NCBI RefSeq assembly: GCF_947493425.1
Contig: NZ_CANLRP010000059.1
Span: 1 to 42,201 of the forward strand
Direction of reading: 5' to 3'
Source of the DNA: an uncultured Microscilla sp.
GTDB lineage: Bacteria; Bacteroidota; Bacteroidia; Cytophagales; Microscillaceae
Length of the DNA stretch: 42,201 bases
Of the stretch, positions 7,853-14,414 are shown piece by piece (position 1 is the first letter of the stretch; the number at the start of each line of letters is the position of its first letter). The notes under the pieces are model-generated. The model worked only from the letters and a program-made list of their open reading frames with translations, was not told where the DNA came from and searched no databases. Position numbers and translations under genes: made by a program.

Positions 7853-8470
7853 TTACATTTCGACTGCCTCATTGAGTATATAAAATAACCTTTCTGGATT
7901 TTTAGTATTCAACACTAACTTGCCTTTTAAACGGATACGCTTACTGTTCAGCCGTATACCCTTGGGGCTGTTTACCTCTACGATAGACTCAGGACCAGCT
8001 CCTCCACAAAAAAAACATTGTTGAATGGGAAAAAATGAGAGCATAAAAAATGTTTGTTTTCTATCTTCTGTCAATGGATACATATAGCCACTTATCTCCA
8101 CTACTTGATTATGATACTTTCTATGTTTGGCAGTAAACTTAGGGTAATAACCATATACTCCTTTGTGCTCATATTGAATATCAAAAAAAGCTTTCCAAAT
8201 TCCAGCCTTCAACTTGGGTTTGAAGGCTTGCCATAAGGTGTCTTCTGGCAAGCGTTGACCTACAGTTCGGGCAGTATCAGTTAGTTTAACCGTGTCTATG
8301 ACTGGCTTACCTGGCAGTGTACGTGTTTTTTCTGCCTTACTTGCCACTTCTTTCTTAGCAGGGGTGTATGCCAAAACTTCCTGGCTTACTGAAACACGGG
8401 TAAAATTGATAATAATGAGTACTACCACCAAAGAGATAGGTAAAATGTATAACCAATGCTTAGGGTTCAT
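7853..8470 (-). CDS. Membrane-anchored C-x-x-C-GGAGPES protein (A), possible metal binder
   Basis: A 205-residue paralog of the next gene, with an N-terminal membrane anchor (about 7-23), a ~60-residue flexible Lys/Thr linker and the shared domain: KYHNQVVEISGYMYPL, then QCFFCGGAGPESIVEV (Cys152, Cys155), then RLKGKLVLNTKNPERLFYILNEA. Compared with its paralog it has a longer linker between membrane and domain. The function is not established. Its place 131 bp downstream of a COG0523 GTPase suggests a role in metal handling; this is inference. It is probably transcribed with the genes on both sides, as no terminator is seen in the gap 8471-8601. Confidence 0.7.
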   Translation of the reverse strand: MNPKHWLYILPISLVVVLIIINFTRVSVSQEVLAYTPAKKEVASKAEKTRTLPGKPVIDTVKLTDTARTVGQRLPEDTLWQAFKPKLKAGIWKAFFDIQYEHKGVYGYYPKFTAKHRKYHNQVVEISGYMYPLTEDRKQTFFMLSFFPIQQCFFCGGAGPESIVEVNSPKGIRLNSKRIRLKGKLVLNTKNPERLFYILNEAVEM

Positions 8471-8601
8471 AACGGTTATTTACTTCTTCATAAATTGTTT
8501 AAACTACTACATCATTTATTAGTTTGTATCTTGTCCAAAGGCCAATGAATTAAACAAGCCCTAAGACTAACTACAGCTTTCATATTTCATACATCAAGTA
8601 T

Positions 8602-9795
8602 TTACCATTGTGGAAATGGATCAGCAAAATGTATTTGGTCCCATACAGCAGCAGTTTCTTCATAAGTACACAAACATTGGTTCAAAGCATCAACAATGGC
8701 TGTTTTGTCCATGTCTTGACCAATAAATACCATTTCATTTAAGCGATCACCAAAATCATCATCCCATTTATCTTCTAAAAAAGCCTGCGTATCGGCATAA
8801 TCTGGGTATTGTAACCTTTCGTGTAAAGGAACACTTGCCCACCATACACCAGCTTTTTCTGCCCTGAGCGAAGCACCTGCCTGTGACCAGTTCAGTGCAT
8901 CATCGGGGCGCGACGCCAACCAAAATAAGCCTTTACTACGAATAACTGTAGTTGGAAACTCCTTGGTAAGGTATGCCCAAAACCTTTCGGGATGAAAAGG
9001 ACGCTTGGCTTGAAACACAAAAGACCCAATGCCATACTCTTCGGTTTCGGGGGTATGTGTTTGTTGTAGCTCTTGTATCCACCCAGCAGACTGTGAGGTA
9101 CTTTCAAAATCAAAGAGTTGGGTGTCAAGTATGGTACTTAGCTCCACTTTTCCGAAGGTACTTTCTATAATGCGGGCGGTAGGGTTAAATTTCTGAATGA
9201 TCGCCTTAAGTGCGCCTAACTGTTCTTTAGTCACCAAATCTACCTTATTGAGGAGAATCACATTGGCAAACTCGAGTTGGTCAGTCAGCAGGTTTACAAT
9301 GGTACGATTATCGGCTTCATCATCGTTCATTTCACGATCTAGTATGGTATCGCTAGAGCTAAAGTCCCTGGCAAAGTTATAGGCATCTACTACCGTTACC
9401 AAGGTGTCAAGTCGACTCACATCTGAGAGGTTTAGGGCAAGCTCAGGACTGTCGAAGAAAAAACTCTGGGCAACTGGGAGTGGTTCTGAGATTCCGGTGC
9501 TTTCTATCAATAAATAGTCAAAGCGGTTTTCTTGCGCCAATTTGCCTACCTCATCAATCAAGTCCTCTCTAAGGGTACAACAAATGCAGCCATTACTCAT
9601 TTCTACTAACTTTTCTTCAGTGCGCGAAAGTGTATTCCCTTCTTTTACCAAGCGGGCATCTACATTTACTTCACTCATATCGTTTACTATCACCGCTACC
9701 CTCAAGCCCTGCTTATTATGCAAAACGTGGTTCAAAAGGGTGGTTTTTCCTGCTCCTAAAAAACCGCTTAATACAGTTACTGGAAGTTTTTTCAT
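8602..9795 (-). CDS. CobW/COG0523-family GTPase, probable zinc metallochaperone
   Basis: A 397-residue G3E-family GTPase. Walker A is [15 protein letters not shown] (11-25); the metal-binding motif CICC is at 70-73; [11 protein letters not shown] (95-105) is the Walker B/switch region; NKVD (183-186) gives guanine specificity; a CobW C-terminal domain fills about 260-390. There is no long His-rich loop. Members of this family insert or deliver metals (Zn, Co, Ni) in the cytoplasm using GTP; subfamilies beside DUF1826 are linked with zinc limitation. It is 63 bp downstream of the DUF1826 gene on the same strand, and folE, a zinc enzyme, diverges from that pair. These neighbours favour zinc over cobalamin work; no cobalamin genes are present. 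Confidence 0.9.
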   Translation of the reverse strand: MKKLPVTVLSGFLGAGKTTLLNHVLHNKQGLRVAVIVNDMSEVNVDARLVKEGNTLSRTEEKLVEMSNGCICCTLREDLIDEVGKLAQENRFDYLLIESTGISEPLPVAQSFFFDSPELALNLSDVSRLDTLVTVVDAYNFARDFSSSDTILDREMNDDEADNRTIVNLLTDQLEFANVILLNKVDLVTKEQLGALKAIIQKFNPTARIIESTFGKVELSTILDTQLFDFESTSQSAGWIQELQQTHTPETEEYGIGSFVFQAKRPFHPERFWAYLTKEFPTTVIRSKGLFWLASRPDDALNWSQAGASLRAEKAGVWWASVPLHERLQYPDYADTQAFLEDKWDDDFGDRLNEMVFIGQDMDKTAIVDALNQCLCTYEETAAVWDQIHFADPFPQW

Positions 9796-9858
9796 ATCTT
9801 TTGGAATTCTAAAAAAAATTATAAATGGGCTAAGTCAAGTACTTGGGTAAATAAATGG

Positions 9859-10512
9859 TTATAAATTAACCTCGGTATCTAACCTAAGTAATAACCGACA
9901 TTGGTTCTTGTCGAGTGGAGGGCTCCGGTGCATAATGGCATTGGTAGCAATGTGGTCGTGTAATGCACCCTTCAAAATTGCCACATCATACGTTTTGACA
10001 CTTAAAACCTTTGACAAATCTTTGATTCGTTCGGCGTTTGAACTTGCCCCACAAAAACGAGGGTGTATGTTGTCATTATCAACCCATTGCGTACCAGCTC
10101 CCCAATAGGTACAAAGCAGGCGAAGTTCATTGGCATCGGTATGAAACAGGCGACACATAGAAGTCTCTATTTTGGCAAAATAAAGTTTGATATGTGATTG
10201 CTGCACAAGTTGAGAAAACTGCCAGACTAATTGATATATATCTTCGATAAGCGCTTGATAGCCTCTTGTGTCAAGCATGCGAAACTGTTGCAGGTAGTTA
10301 TTCAAAATCTGTTTGAGGCGATTTACTGGCAAAGTTTCCTGAATTACAGGTACTTGTGTTTCTTTTTGGAGCAAGTAAAGGAAGTTTTGTAGCTCAACCG
10401 AGATTGTACGTTCCAAAATAGCCAGGTTCCGATGCGGTGCTTGTATTTCAGTCAGTGTGTCCCAGTTTTTTGTGTACAAAAAGTGGTCTTTCGCCAGGTT
10501 TTTAGTAATCAT
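9859..10512 (-). CDS. DUF1826-type protein linked with zinc homeostasis
   Basis: The 217-residue product is assigned to DUF1826 from its C-terminal half: CRLFHTDANELRLLCTYWG, GTQWVDN, VAILKG and HRSPPLDKNQCRLLLRLD. The frame is open to 10602, but the ATG at 10512 (MITKNLAKDHF) is chosen because a longer version would overlap folE and would place the palindromic operator inside the coding region. DUF1826 genes are known to sit beside COG0523 GTPases in zinc-regulated clusters; the biochemical role is not known. First gene of the leftward cluster. With this start the leader is about 20 nt from the predicted transcription start. Confidence 0.8.
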   Translation of the reverse strand: MITKNLAKDHFLYTKNWDTLTEIQAPHRNLAILERTISVELQNFLYLLQKETQVPVIQETLPVNRLKQILNNYLQQFRMLDTRGYQALIEDIYQLVWQFSQLVQQSHIKLYFAKIETSMCRLFHTDANELRLLCTYWGAGTQWVDNDNIHPRFCGASSNAERIKDLSKVLSVKTYDVAILKGALHDHIATNAIMHRSPPLDKNQCRLLLRLDTEVNL

Positions 10513-10527
10513 TCCATGGATTTTAAA

Positions 10528-10542
10528 TGCAACATTGTTGCA
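10528..10542. promoter_or_regulatory. Palindromic operator, candidate Zur (zinc-responsive) box
   Basis: TGCAAC-ATT-GTTGCA is a 15-bp palindrome, symmetrical apart from its central base. It lies in the 81-bp gap between the divergent DUF1826 and folE starts, covers the predicted leftward transcription start region, and overlaps a TTG (10538-10540) that could be the rightward -33 element 20 bp before AAAATTTG (10561-10568). One bound dimer could thus block both directions. Assignment to Zur comes from the gene context, not from a proven consensus for this phylum. Confidence 0.55.
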
Positions 10543-10548
10543 AATGTA
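10541..10548 (-). promoter_or_regulatory. Candidate -7 element for the DUF1826/CobW cluster
   Basis: Read leftward, TACATTTG matches TAnnTTTG exactly and overlaps the edge of the palindrome. It lies 29 bp before the ATG at 10512. A matching -33 TTG was not found. Confidence 0.5.
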
Positions 10549-10593
10549 GTAATATTGCATAAAATTTGGAATTAATTCATTAAATAAATTGAA

Positions 10594-11274
10594 ATGATAC
10601 AAGAAAAGCTTAATAAACTTGATGCTGACGAAATAGGAGATTTACATATTACAGGTTCTTATGACACGCCCCTACGTGAAGATGCCTTTTTGCTGGATGA
10701 TCAAACCAAAATACGGCTTATAGAAGAGTACTTTGGGAAAATTATGCACACTTTAGGGCTGGATTTGAACGATGATAGCTTGAAAGGCACGCCCTATAGG
10801 GTAGCAAAGATGTATGTCAAAGAGATCTTTAAAGGCTTAGCTCCACACAACAAGCCTGACTTGAAAGTATTTGAAAACAAGTATCAATACGGAGAAATGT
10901 TGGTAGAAAAAAATATCTCTCTGTATTCGTCTTGTGAGCACCACTTTTTACCGATTATAGGCAAAGCCCACGTAGGCTACATTGCCAACGATAAAGTGAT
11001 AGGATTATCTAAAATAAACCGGATAGTAGATTATTTTGCGCGCCGCCCACAGGTGCAAGAACGTCTTTCCCGCCAAATATTTGAGGAGCTAAAACGCGTG
11101 CTTGATACAGAGGATGTGGCAATAGTGATAGAAAGCAAACATTTATGTGTGGCATCGCGGGGCATTCAAGATACTGAAAGTAGCACTGTAACGGCTGAAT
11201 ATGGTGGAAAATTTAAAGATAAAGAAGTACGCCAAGAGTTTTTGAGTTATGTACAGAACAACCTGGTTGGTTGA
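10594..11274 (+). CDS. folE: GTP cyclohydrolase I (type IA, zinc-dependent)
   Basis: The 226-residue enzyme converts GTP to dihydroneopterin triphosphate, the first step of folate and pterin synthesis, as a cytoplasmic homodecamer. The family motifs are present: [32 protein letters not shown] (Cys114, His117), [20 protein letters not shown], and [11 protein letters not shown] (Cys185). Cys114, His117 and Cys185 are the zinc ligands, so this is the zinc-dependent form and not the FolE2 type that replaces it in many zinc-starvation regulons. Normal length. It diverges from the DUF1826-CobW cluster across an 81-bp gap with a shared palindrome, which suggests that a metal sensor adjusts it together with a metallochaperone. 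Confidence 0.95.
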   Translation: MIQEKLNKLDADEIGDLHITGSYDTPLREDAFLLDDQTKIRLIEEYFGKIMHTLGLDLNDDSLKGTPYRVAKMYVKEIFKGLAPHNKPDLKVFENKYQYGEMLVEKNISLYSSCEHHFLPIIGKAHVGYIANDKVIGLSKINRIVDYFARRPQVQERLSRQIFEELKRVLDTEDVAIVIESKHLCVASRGIQDTESSTVTAEYGGKFKDKEVRQEFLSYVQNNLVG

Positions 11275-11303
11275 TATAAAATTATCATAAGCAGTCACTT
11301 TTT

Positions 11304-11328
11304 GCCGAAATATCTTGGATATTTCGGC
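11304..11328 (+). terminator. Hairpin after folE
   Basis: GCCGAAATATC-TTG-GATATTTCGGC is a perfect 11-bp stem with a 3-nt loop, 30 bp after the folE stop. No U tract follows on the + strand, so it may be a weak terminator or an RNA-stabilising stem. Confidence 0.5.
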
Positions 11329-11428
11329 GCTAATCTTCAATCTTGCAATTGACTTGTGATACTACCTGGCTTTAAAAAAGCAGGTAAAGTTCTAGTCATA
11401 TATTAACACTTTAAATCTTAAAAAAAAA

Positions 11429-11962
11429 ATGAAAATTTTTAACTTTATCCTTGCACTTAGCTTAAGTGTAACATTATTTTCTTGTGGTGGCAGCAATCCA
11501 GCCGAAACAGAAGAGCATAAAGCAATGGTAACGGCCCATGAAACTATGGAAAAGGAGCATAAGGACATGGAAACTGCTCATGCTGAAATGGAAAAGCTTC
11601 ATACTCAGATGGTAACCGACCATAAAGCAATGGCTGGAGAAACTCCTGACTCTGCTCACCAAGCCATGGAAGCCCAGCACGATAAAATGATTGCTGACCA
11701 TAAAAAACTAGTTGAAACCCATAAAAACTTATTAGATAAGCACACTGAATTGGTGAAAAACCATGCTTCGGGTAAAGTAGACAAGGCTACCATGGAAAAG
11801 GAGCACAAAAAAATGGAAGAAGATCATAACAATACCAAAAAAGACCACGAAAAAATGGCGGGCGAGCATGAAACTATGAAAAAAGATCATGAGACCATGA
11901 AAAAAGAGCACGCTAATAAGGAAAAAGAAGGCGAAAAGAAAGAAGAAAAAAAGAGTGAGTAA
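11429..11962 (+). CDS. Lipoprotein with heptad His/Met repeats, putative metal binder
   Basis: A 177-residue lipoprotein: hydrophobic signal and lipobox ending SC at Cys19 (VTLFSCGG). Almost all of the mature chain is a charged helix in which His recurs every seven residues and Met usually follows three later (H-x-x-M). I count 18 His and 12 H-x-x-M units, in two blocks: EEHKAMVTAH... and a C-terminal block with HEKM, HETM, HETM, ending in a Lys/Glu tail. The heptad phase breaks once, at AGETPDSAH (a 12-residue step). A stripe of His and Met along one coiled-coil face would suit Zn, Cu or Ag binding. No family is recognised. It lies 154 bp after folE, beside the proposed zinc locus, but has no copy of the palindrome. 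Confidence 0.75.
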   Translation: MKIFNFILALSLSVTLFSCGGSNPAETEEHKAMVTAHETMEKEHKDMETAHAEMEKLHTQMVTDHKAMAGETPDSAHQAMEAQHDKMIADHKKLVETHKNLLDKHTELVKNHASGKVDKATMEKEHKKMEEDHNNTKKDHEKMAGEHETMKKDHETMKKEHANKEKEGEKKEEKKSE

Positions 11963-12012
11963 TAATAAGTAGTGGAGAGTAATTGGCTATAAGCTACAAG
12001 TATTTATATCAC

Positions 12013-12179
12013 TAGTACCTCAACCTCTAAATACCTGATACATTATTTCGGCGATTTTTGCCCCCTGACTTTACTTAAAAAATATCGCGTAGCTATGGCT
12101 ATGCTCCATTTTTGAAGTTCGTCAGAGAACAAATCTCATCCAAAATAAATAGTGCATTTACTTAGAGGATAAGGTACTA
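12013..12179. mobile_element. MITE-like element, family C (TA target site)
   Basis: The ends are imperfect inverted repeats: GTACCTCAACCTCTAAATA on the left and, on the opposite strand from the right, GTACCTTATCCTCTAAGTA. Each end is flanked by TA (12013-12014 and 12178-12179), the duplication produced by IS630/Tc1-mariner-type transposases. The 163-bp interior has no ORF. Only one copy is in the window, so the call rests on end structure alone. Confidence 0.5.
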
Positions 12180-12185
12180 ACCCTC

Positions 12186-12225
12186 AAGTGTTCTGGTCAA
12201 ATTCTTGGCTAGAACACTTTTGTTT
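12186..12225 (+). terminator. Rho-independent terminator
   Basis: AAGTGTTCTGGTCAA (12186-12200) pairs with TTGGCTAGAACACTT (12205-12219) through 15 positions including two G-U pairs, with a loop ATTC, followed by TTTGTTTG. It probably ends transcription from the His/Met lipoprotein gene, 224 bp upstream, beyond the family C element. Confidence 0.7.
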
Positions 12226-12228
12226 GGG

Positions 12229-12377
12229 TATAAAAACAAAAAACCTCCCTTAAGCAAGAGAGGTTTTTGCACACACATTTACAACAAGTTTTAATACTAC
12301 TGTTAAGCTATAAATACCTTAACTAAACATATAAAGCCCAGAGGTTGTAAAGTGTACTTGATATTTTTAAGTTTTTT
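12229..12377 (-). ncRNA. Candidate small RNA (copy 2) ending in a terminator
   Basis: Second copy of the sequence at 7079-7227, same orientation, again directly 3' of a leftward gene (stop at 12383). Read leftward it has the internal hairpin GTTAAGGTAT-TT-ATAGCTTAAC and ends in a CCTC...GAGG terminator (12242-12265; one mismatch compared with copy 1) followed by a U-rich tract. Conservation extends over the whole ~149 bp, well past the terminator, which argues against a simple shared terminator. Function unknown. Confidence 0.45.
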
Positions 12378-12382
12378 TATCG

Positions 12383-12961
12383 TTATAATTTTAAGCGAGG
12401 CAATTCAAGCACAAAACCGGGCAATACAGGCGATCCGCTTAGGTTCTGGTCAAAGTCAAGGATTTTTTGGCTGGAACCATCTGCCTGATAAATTTCTACG
12501 TTTTGGCTTTCTACATCAATCAACCACCCCAACTTTACCCCGTTGCCTATCCATTCGTGCATTTTTTCTTGTAAAGTAGGCAAGTGATCAGTGGCAGACT
12601 TAAGCTCTACCACAAAATCGGGTGCTATAGGCGCAAAACTTTTTTGTTGCTTTTCGCTCAAAGCATCCCAACGACTTTGGGCTATCCAGCTGGCATCGGG
12701 CGAACGCACCGCATTGTTGGGCAAGGTAAACCCTGTAGACGAATCGAACACTTGTCCTTGGCTCATTTCCACATTCCAATTTGCCAGTTGCCTCAAAATT
12801 TCAATGTTATACCTTCCGGTATCAGAATAAGTTGGAGTCATAATTAAAATATCACCATTAGAATTTCGCTCTATTTTCAAATCGCGTTGCTCAAGGCAAA
12901 AAGCCTCAAACTCGGCATCAGTCATTCTCAATACTTTGCTTTTTAGTGTAATGGCGGTCAT
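12383..12961 (-). CDS. Uma2-family (DUF820) putative restriction-fold nuclease
   Basis: A 192-residue protein with the Uma2 layout: MTDAEFEAFCLEQ near the N-terminus, an RSPDASWI strand (Asp89), and PDFVVELKSATD with the Glu119-x-Lys121 pair of a PD-(D/E)xK nuclease core. The C-terminal GWLIDVESQNVEIYQ is also typical. The family is expanded in cyanobacteria and scattered in Bacteroidota; its biological role is not known, and it should not be called a defence gene on this evidence. It begins 26 bp after the VWA gene stop on the same strand, so the two are likely co-transcribed. Confidence 0.8.
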   Translation of the reverse strand: MTAITLKSKVLRMTDAEFEAFCLEQRDLKIERNSNGDILIMTPTYSDTGRYNIEILRQLANWNVEMSQGQVFDSSTGFTLPNNAVRSPDASWIAQSRWDALSEKQQKSFAPIAPDFVVELKSATDHLPTLQEKMHEWIGNGVKLGWLIDVESQNVEIYQADGSSQKILDFDQNLSGSPVLPGFVLELPRLKL

Positions 12962-12987
12962 AATCTCACTGTTTTTTTAATCAACTC

Positions 12988-14091
12988 TTATACATTTTTA
13001 CGGCGATTGCGTTGGTAGTCTTCAAAAATAAAGCTACCCAGGTTTTCCAGGTTGCTATAGTAAGCCTTGCCGTTGTTGGTTTTGGTAAACTCACGTACAA
13101 AATCTTGCAAGTAAGGGTCAGACGCAATCATAAAAGTAGTTACCGGAATTTTCAGCCGTCGACATTGTACGGCAAGGTTCAGGGTTTTGCTCAAAATCTT
13201 GCGGTCAAGCCCAAAGCTATTTTTATAATAACGAATGCCCTGCTTCATACAAGTAGGTTTACCATCGGTAATCATAAAAATTTGTTTGTTTTGATTCTTA
13301 CGTCGGCGCAAAATATCCATCGCCAGTTCGAGCCCGGCTATAGTGTTGGTATGGTATGGCCCTACTTCCAGATAGGGCAAATCTTTGATCTTGATTTGCC
13401 AAGCATCATTACCAAACACAATAATATCGAGGGTGTCTTTTGGGTAACGGGTGGTAATAAGTTCAGCAAGCGCCATTGCCACCTTTTTGGCAGGCGTAAT
13501 GCGGTCTTCACCATAGAGAATCATCGAGTGCGAAATGTCAATCATCAACACTGTAGAAGTTTGCGACTTAAACTCGCTTTCAACCACCTCCAGGTCGTTT
13601 TCCAACAAAGTAAAATCGCCGATTCCGTGGTTGATCTGAGCATTGCGTAGCGAGTCGGTCATGGAAATATTTTCGAGCCCGTCGCCAAACTGAAAAGCCC
13701 GACGGTCGGTGCCCCGTTCGTCGCCCTTGCCCGAATAATTGGTGTGGTGGTTGCCAGCACCACGCGAACGCTTCAATTTGCCAAAAACCTCTTCGAGGGC
13801 ACTCCTACGAATAGAAATCTCACTCTTGGCAGTCATTACTACTTTGCCTGTGCCTCCTTCTTCTTCTTTAATGTAGCCTTTTTTCTTGAGGTCTTCTATA
13901 AAATCCCCAATCCCATACTCATCGCTGGTCAAGTGGTGTTGCTGGTCAAGGTTGTTGAGCCACTGCAATGCTTCCGACACATCGCCCGAAGTCATGGTAA
14001 CCAGCTGCATAAAAATATCGAGCAATCGGTCAAAGTCAGCTGCTTGCTTGAGTTCTGGTGGGGTATATTGGGTAAATCTATGTCCTAACAT
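12988..14091 (-). CDS. Von Willebrand factor A domain protein
   Basis: A 367-residue soluble protein. Residues ~1-110 are helical and hydrophilic. A Gly/Arg/His linker (about 108-135) precedes a C-terminal VWA domain (about 178-345) with a complete metal-ion-dependent adhesion site: DISHS (Asp185, Ser187, Ser189), Thr in YHTNT (248-250), and Asp276 in MITDGKPT. No signal peptide is seen, so it is probably cytoplasmic. Such proteins usually work with a MoxR- or magnesium-chelatase-like AAA ATPase; no such gene is within the window, though it may lie elsewhere. Probably the first gene of an operon with the Uma2 gene. Divergent from pheT across 323 bp. Confidence 0.85.
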   Translation of the reverse strand: MLGHRFTQYTPPELKQAADFDRLLDIFMQLVTMTSGDVSEALQWLNNLDQQHHLTSDEYGIGDFIEDLKKKGYIKEEEGGTGKVVMTAKSEISIRRSALEEVFGKLKRSRGAGNHHTNYSGKGDERGTDRRAFQFGDGLENISMTDSLRNAQINHGIGDFTLLENDLEVVESEFKSQTSTVLMIDISHSMILYGEDRITPAKKVAMALAELITTRYPKDTLDIIVFGNDAWQIKIKDLPYLEVGPYHTNTIAGLELAMDILRRRKNQNKQIFMITDGKPTCMKQGIRYYKNSFGLDRKILSKTLNLAVQCRRLKIPVTTFMIASDPYLQDFVREFTKTNNGKAYYSNLENLGSFIFEDYQRNRRKNV

Positions 14092-14270
14092 AATTTTTTA
14101 GTTTCAAGGTAAAGGGTTGCTATTTATAAATATACTAAAATAACTATGCAATGTAAAATATGGTTTCAAAGGGGATGGCCAAGTCTTAGATTATTAAACA
14201 ATTGGCGTCTCGTTTGTTTTTAGGCAGGTCTGCTATATTTCCCAGTTTCCTCAATTTTAAATTGAATTCA

Positions 14271-14300
14271 TTGCTTGTTTTTTTTGATTATCTATTTTTG
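14271..14300 (+). promoter_or_regulatory. Candidate Bacteroidota promoter of pheT
   Basis: TTG (14271-14273), 19 bp of spacer, then TATTTTTG (14293-14300) gives a full match to TTG-N19-TAnnTTTG. It leaves a leader of about 108 nt before the pheT ATG. The rest of the 323-bp divergent gap (14092-14414) is AT-rich and holds no gene that I can see. Confidence 0.6.
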
Positions 14301-14414
14301 TGTATAATTTTAACTGAGAAAGTAATCTGAGTGGTTTTTTTAAGTAATTAATTCCTTGATTATCAAACCATCAAACCCAGCTCAGTAGTAGAAAACGAGA
14401 TTATACCATAGTTT

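Noticed and set aside
10513..10602. Longer DUF1826 protein starting at 10602
   Set aside because: It would overlap folE and put promoter and palindrome inside the coding sequence; the ATG at 10512 avoids both.
12352..12579. Rightward ORF of 75 codons
   Set aside because: It lies across the small-RNA-like repeat and antisense to the Uma2 gene, with no recognisable protein features.
12383..14091. Defence system made of VWA and Uma2 proteins
   Set aside because: A nuclease-like fold and a VWA domain alone do not define a defence system, and no mobile or phage genes surround them.
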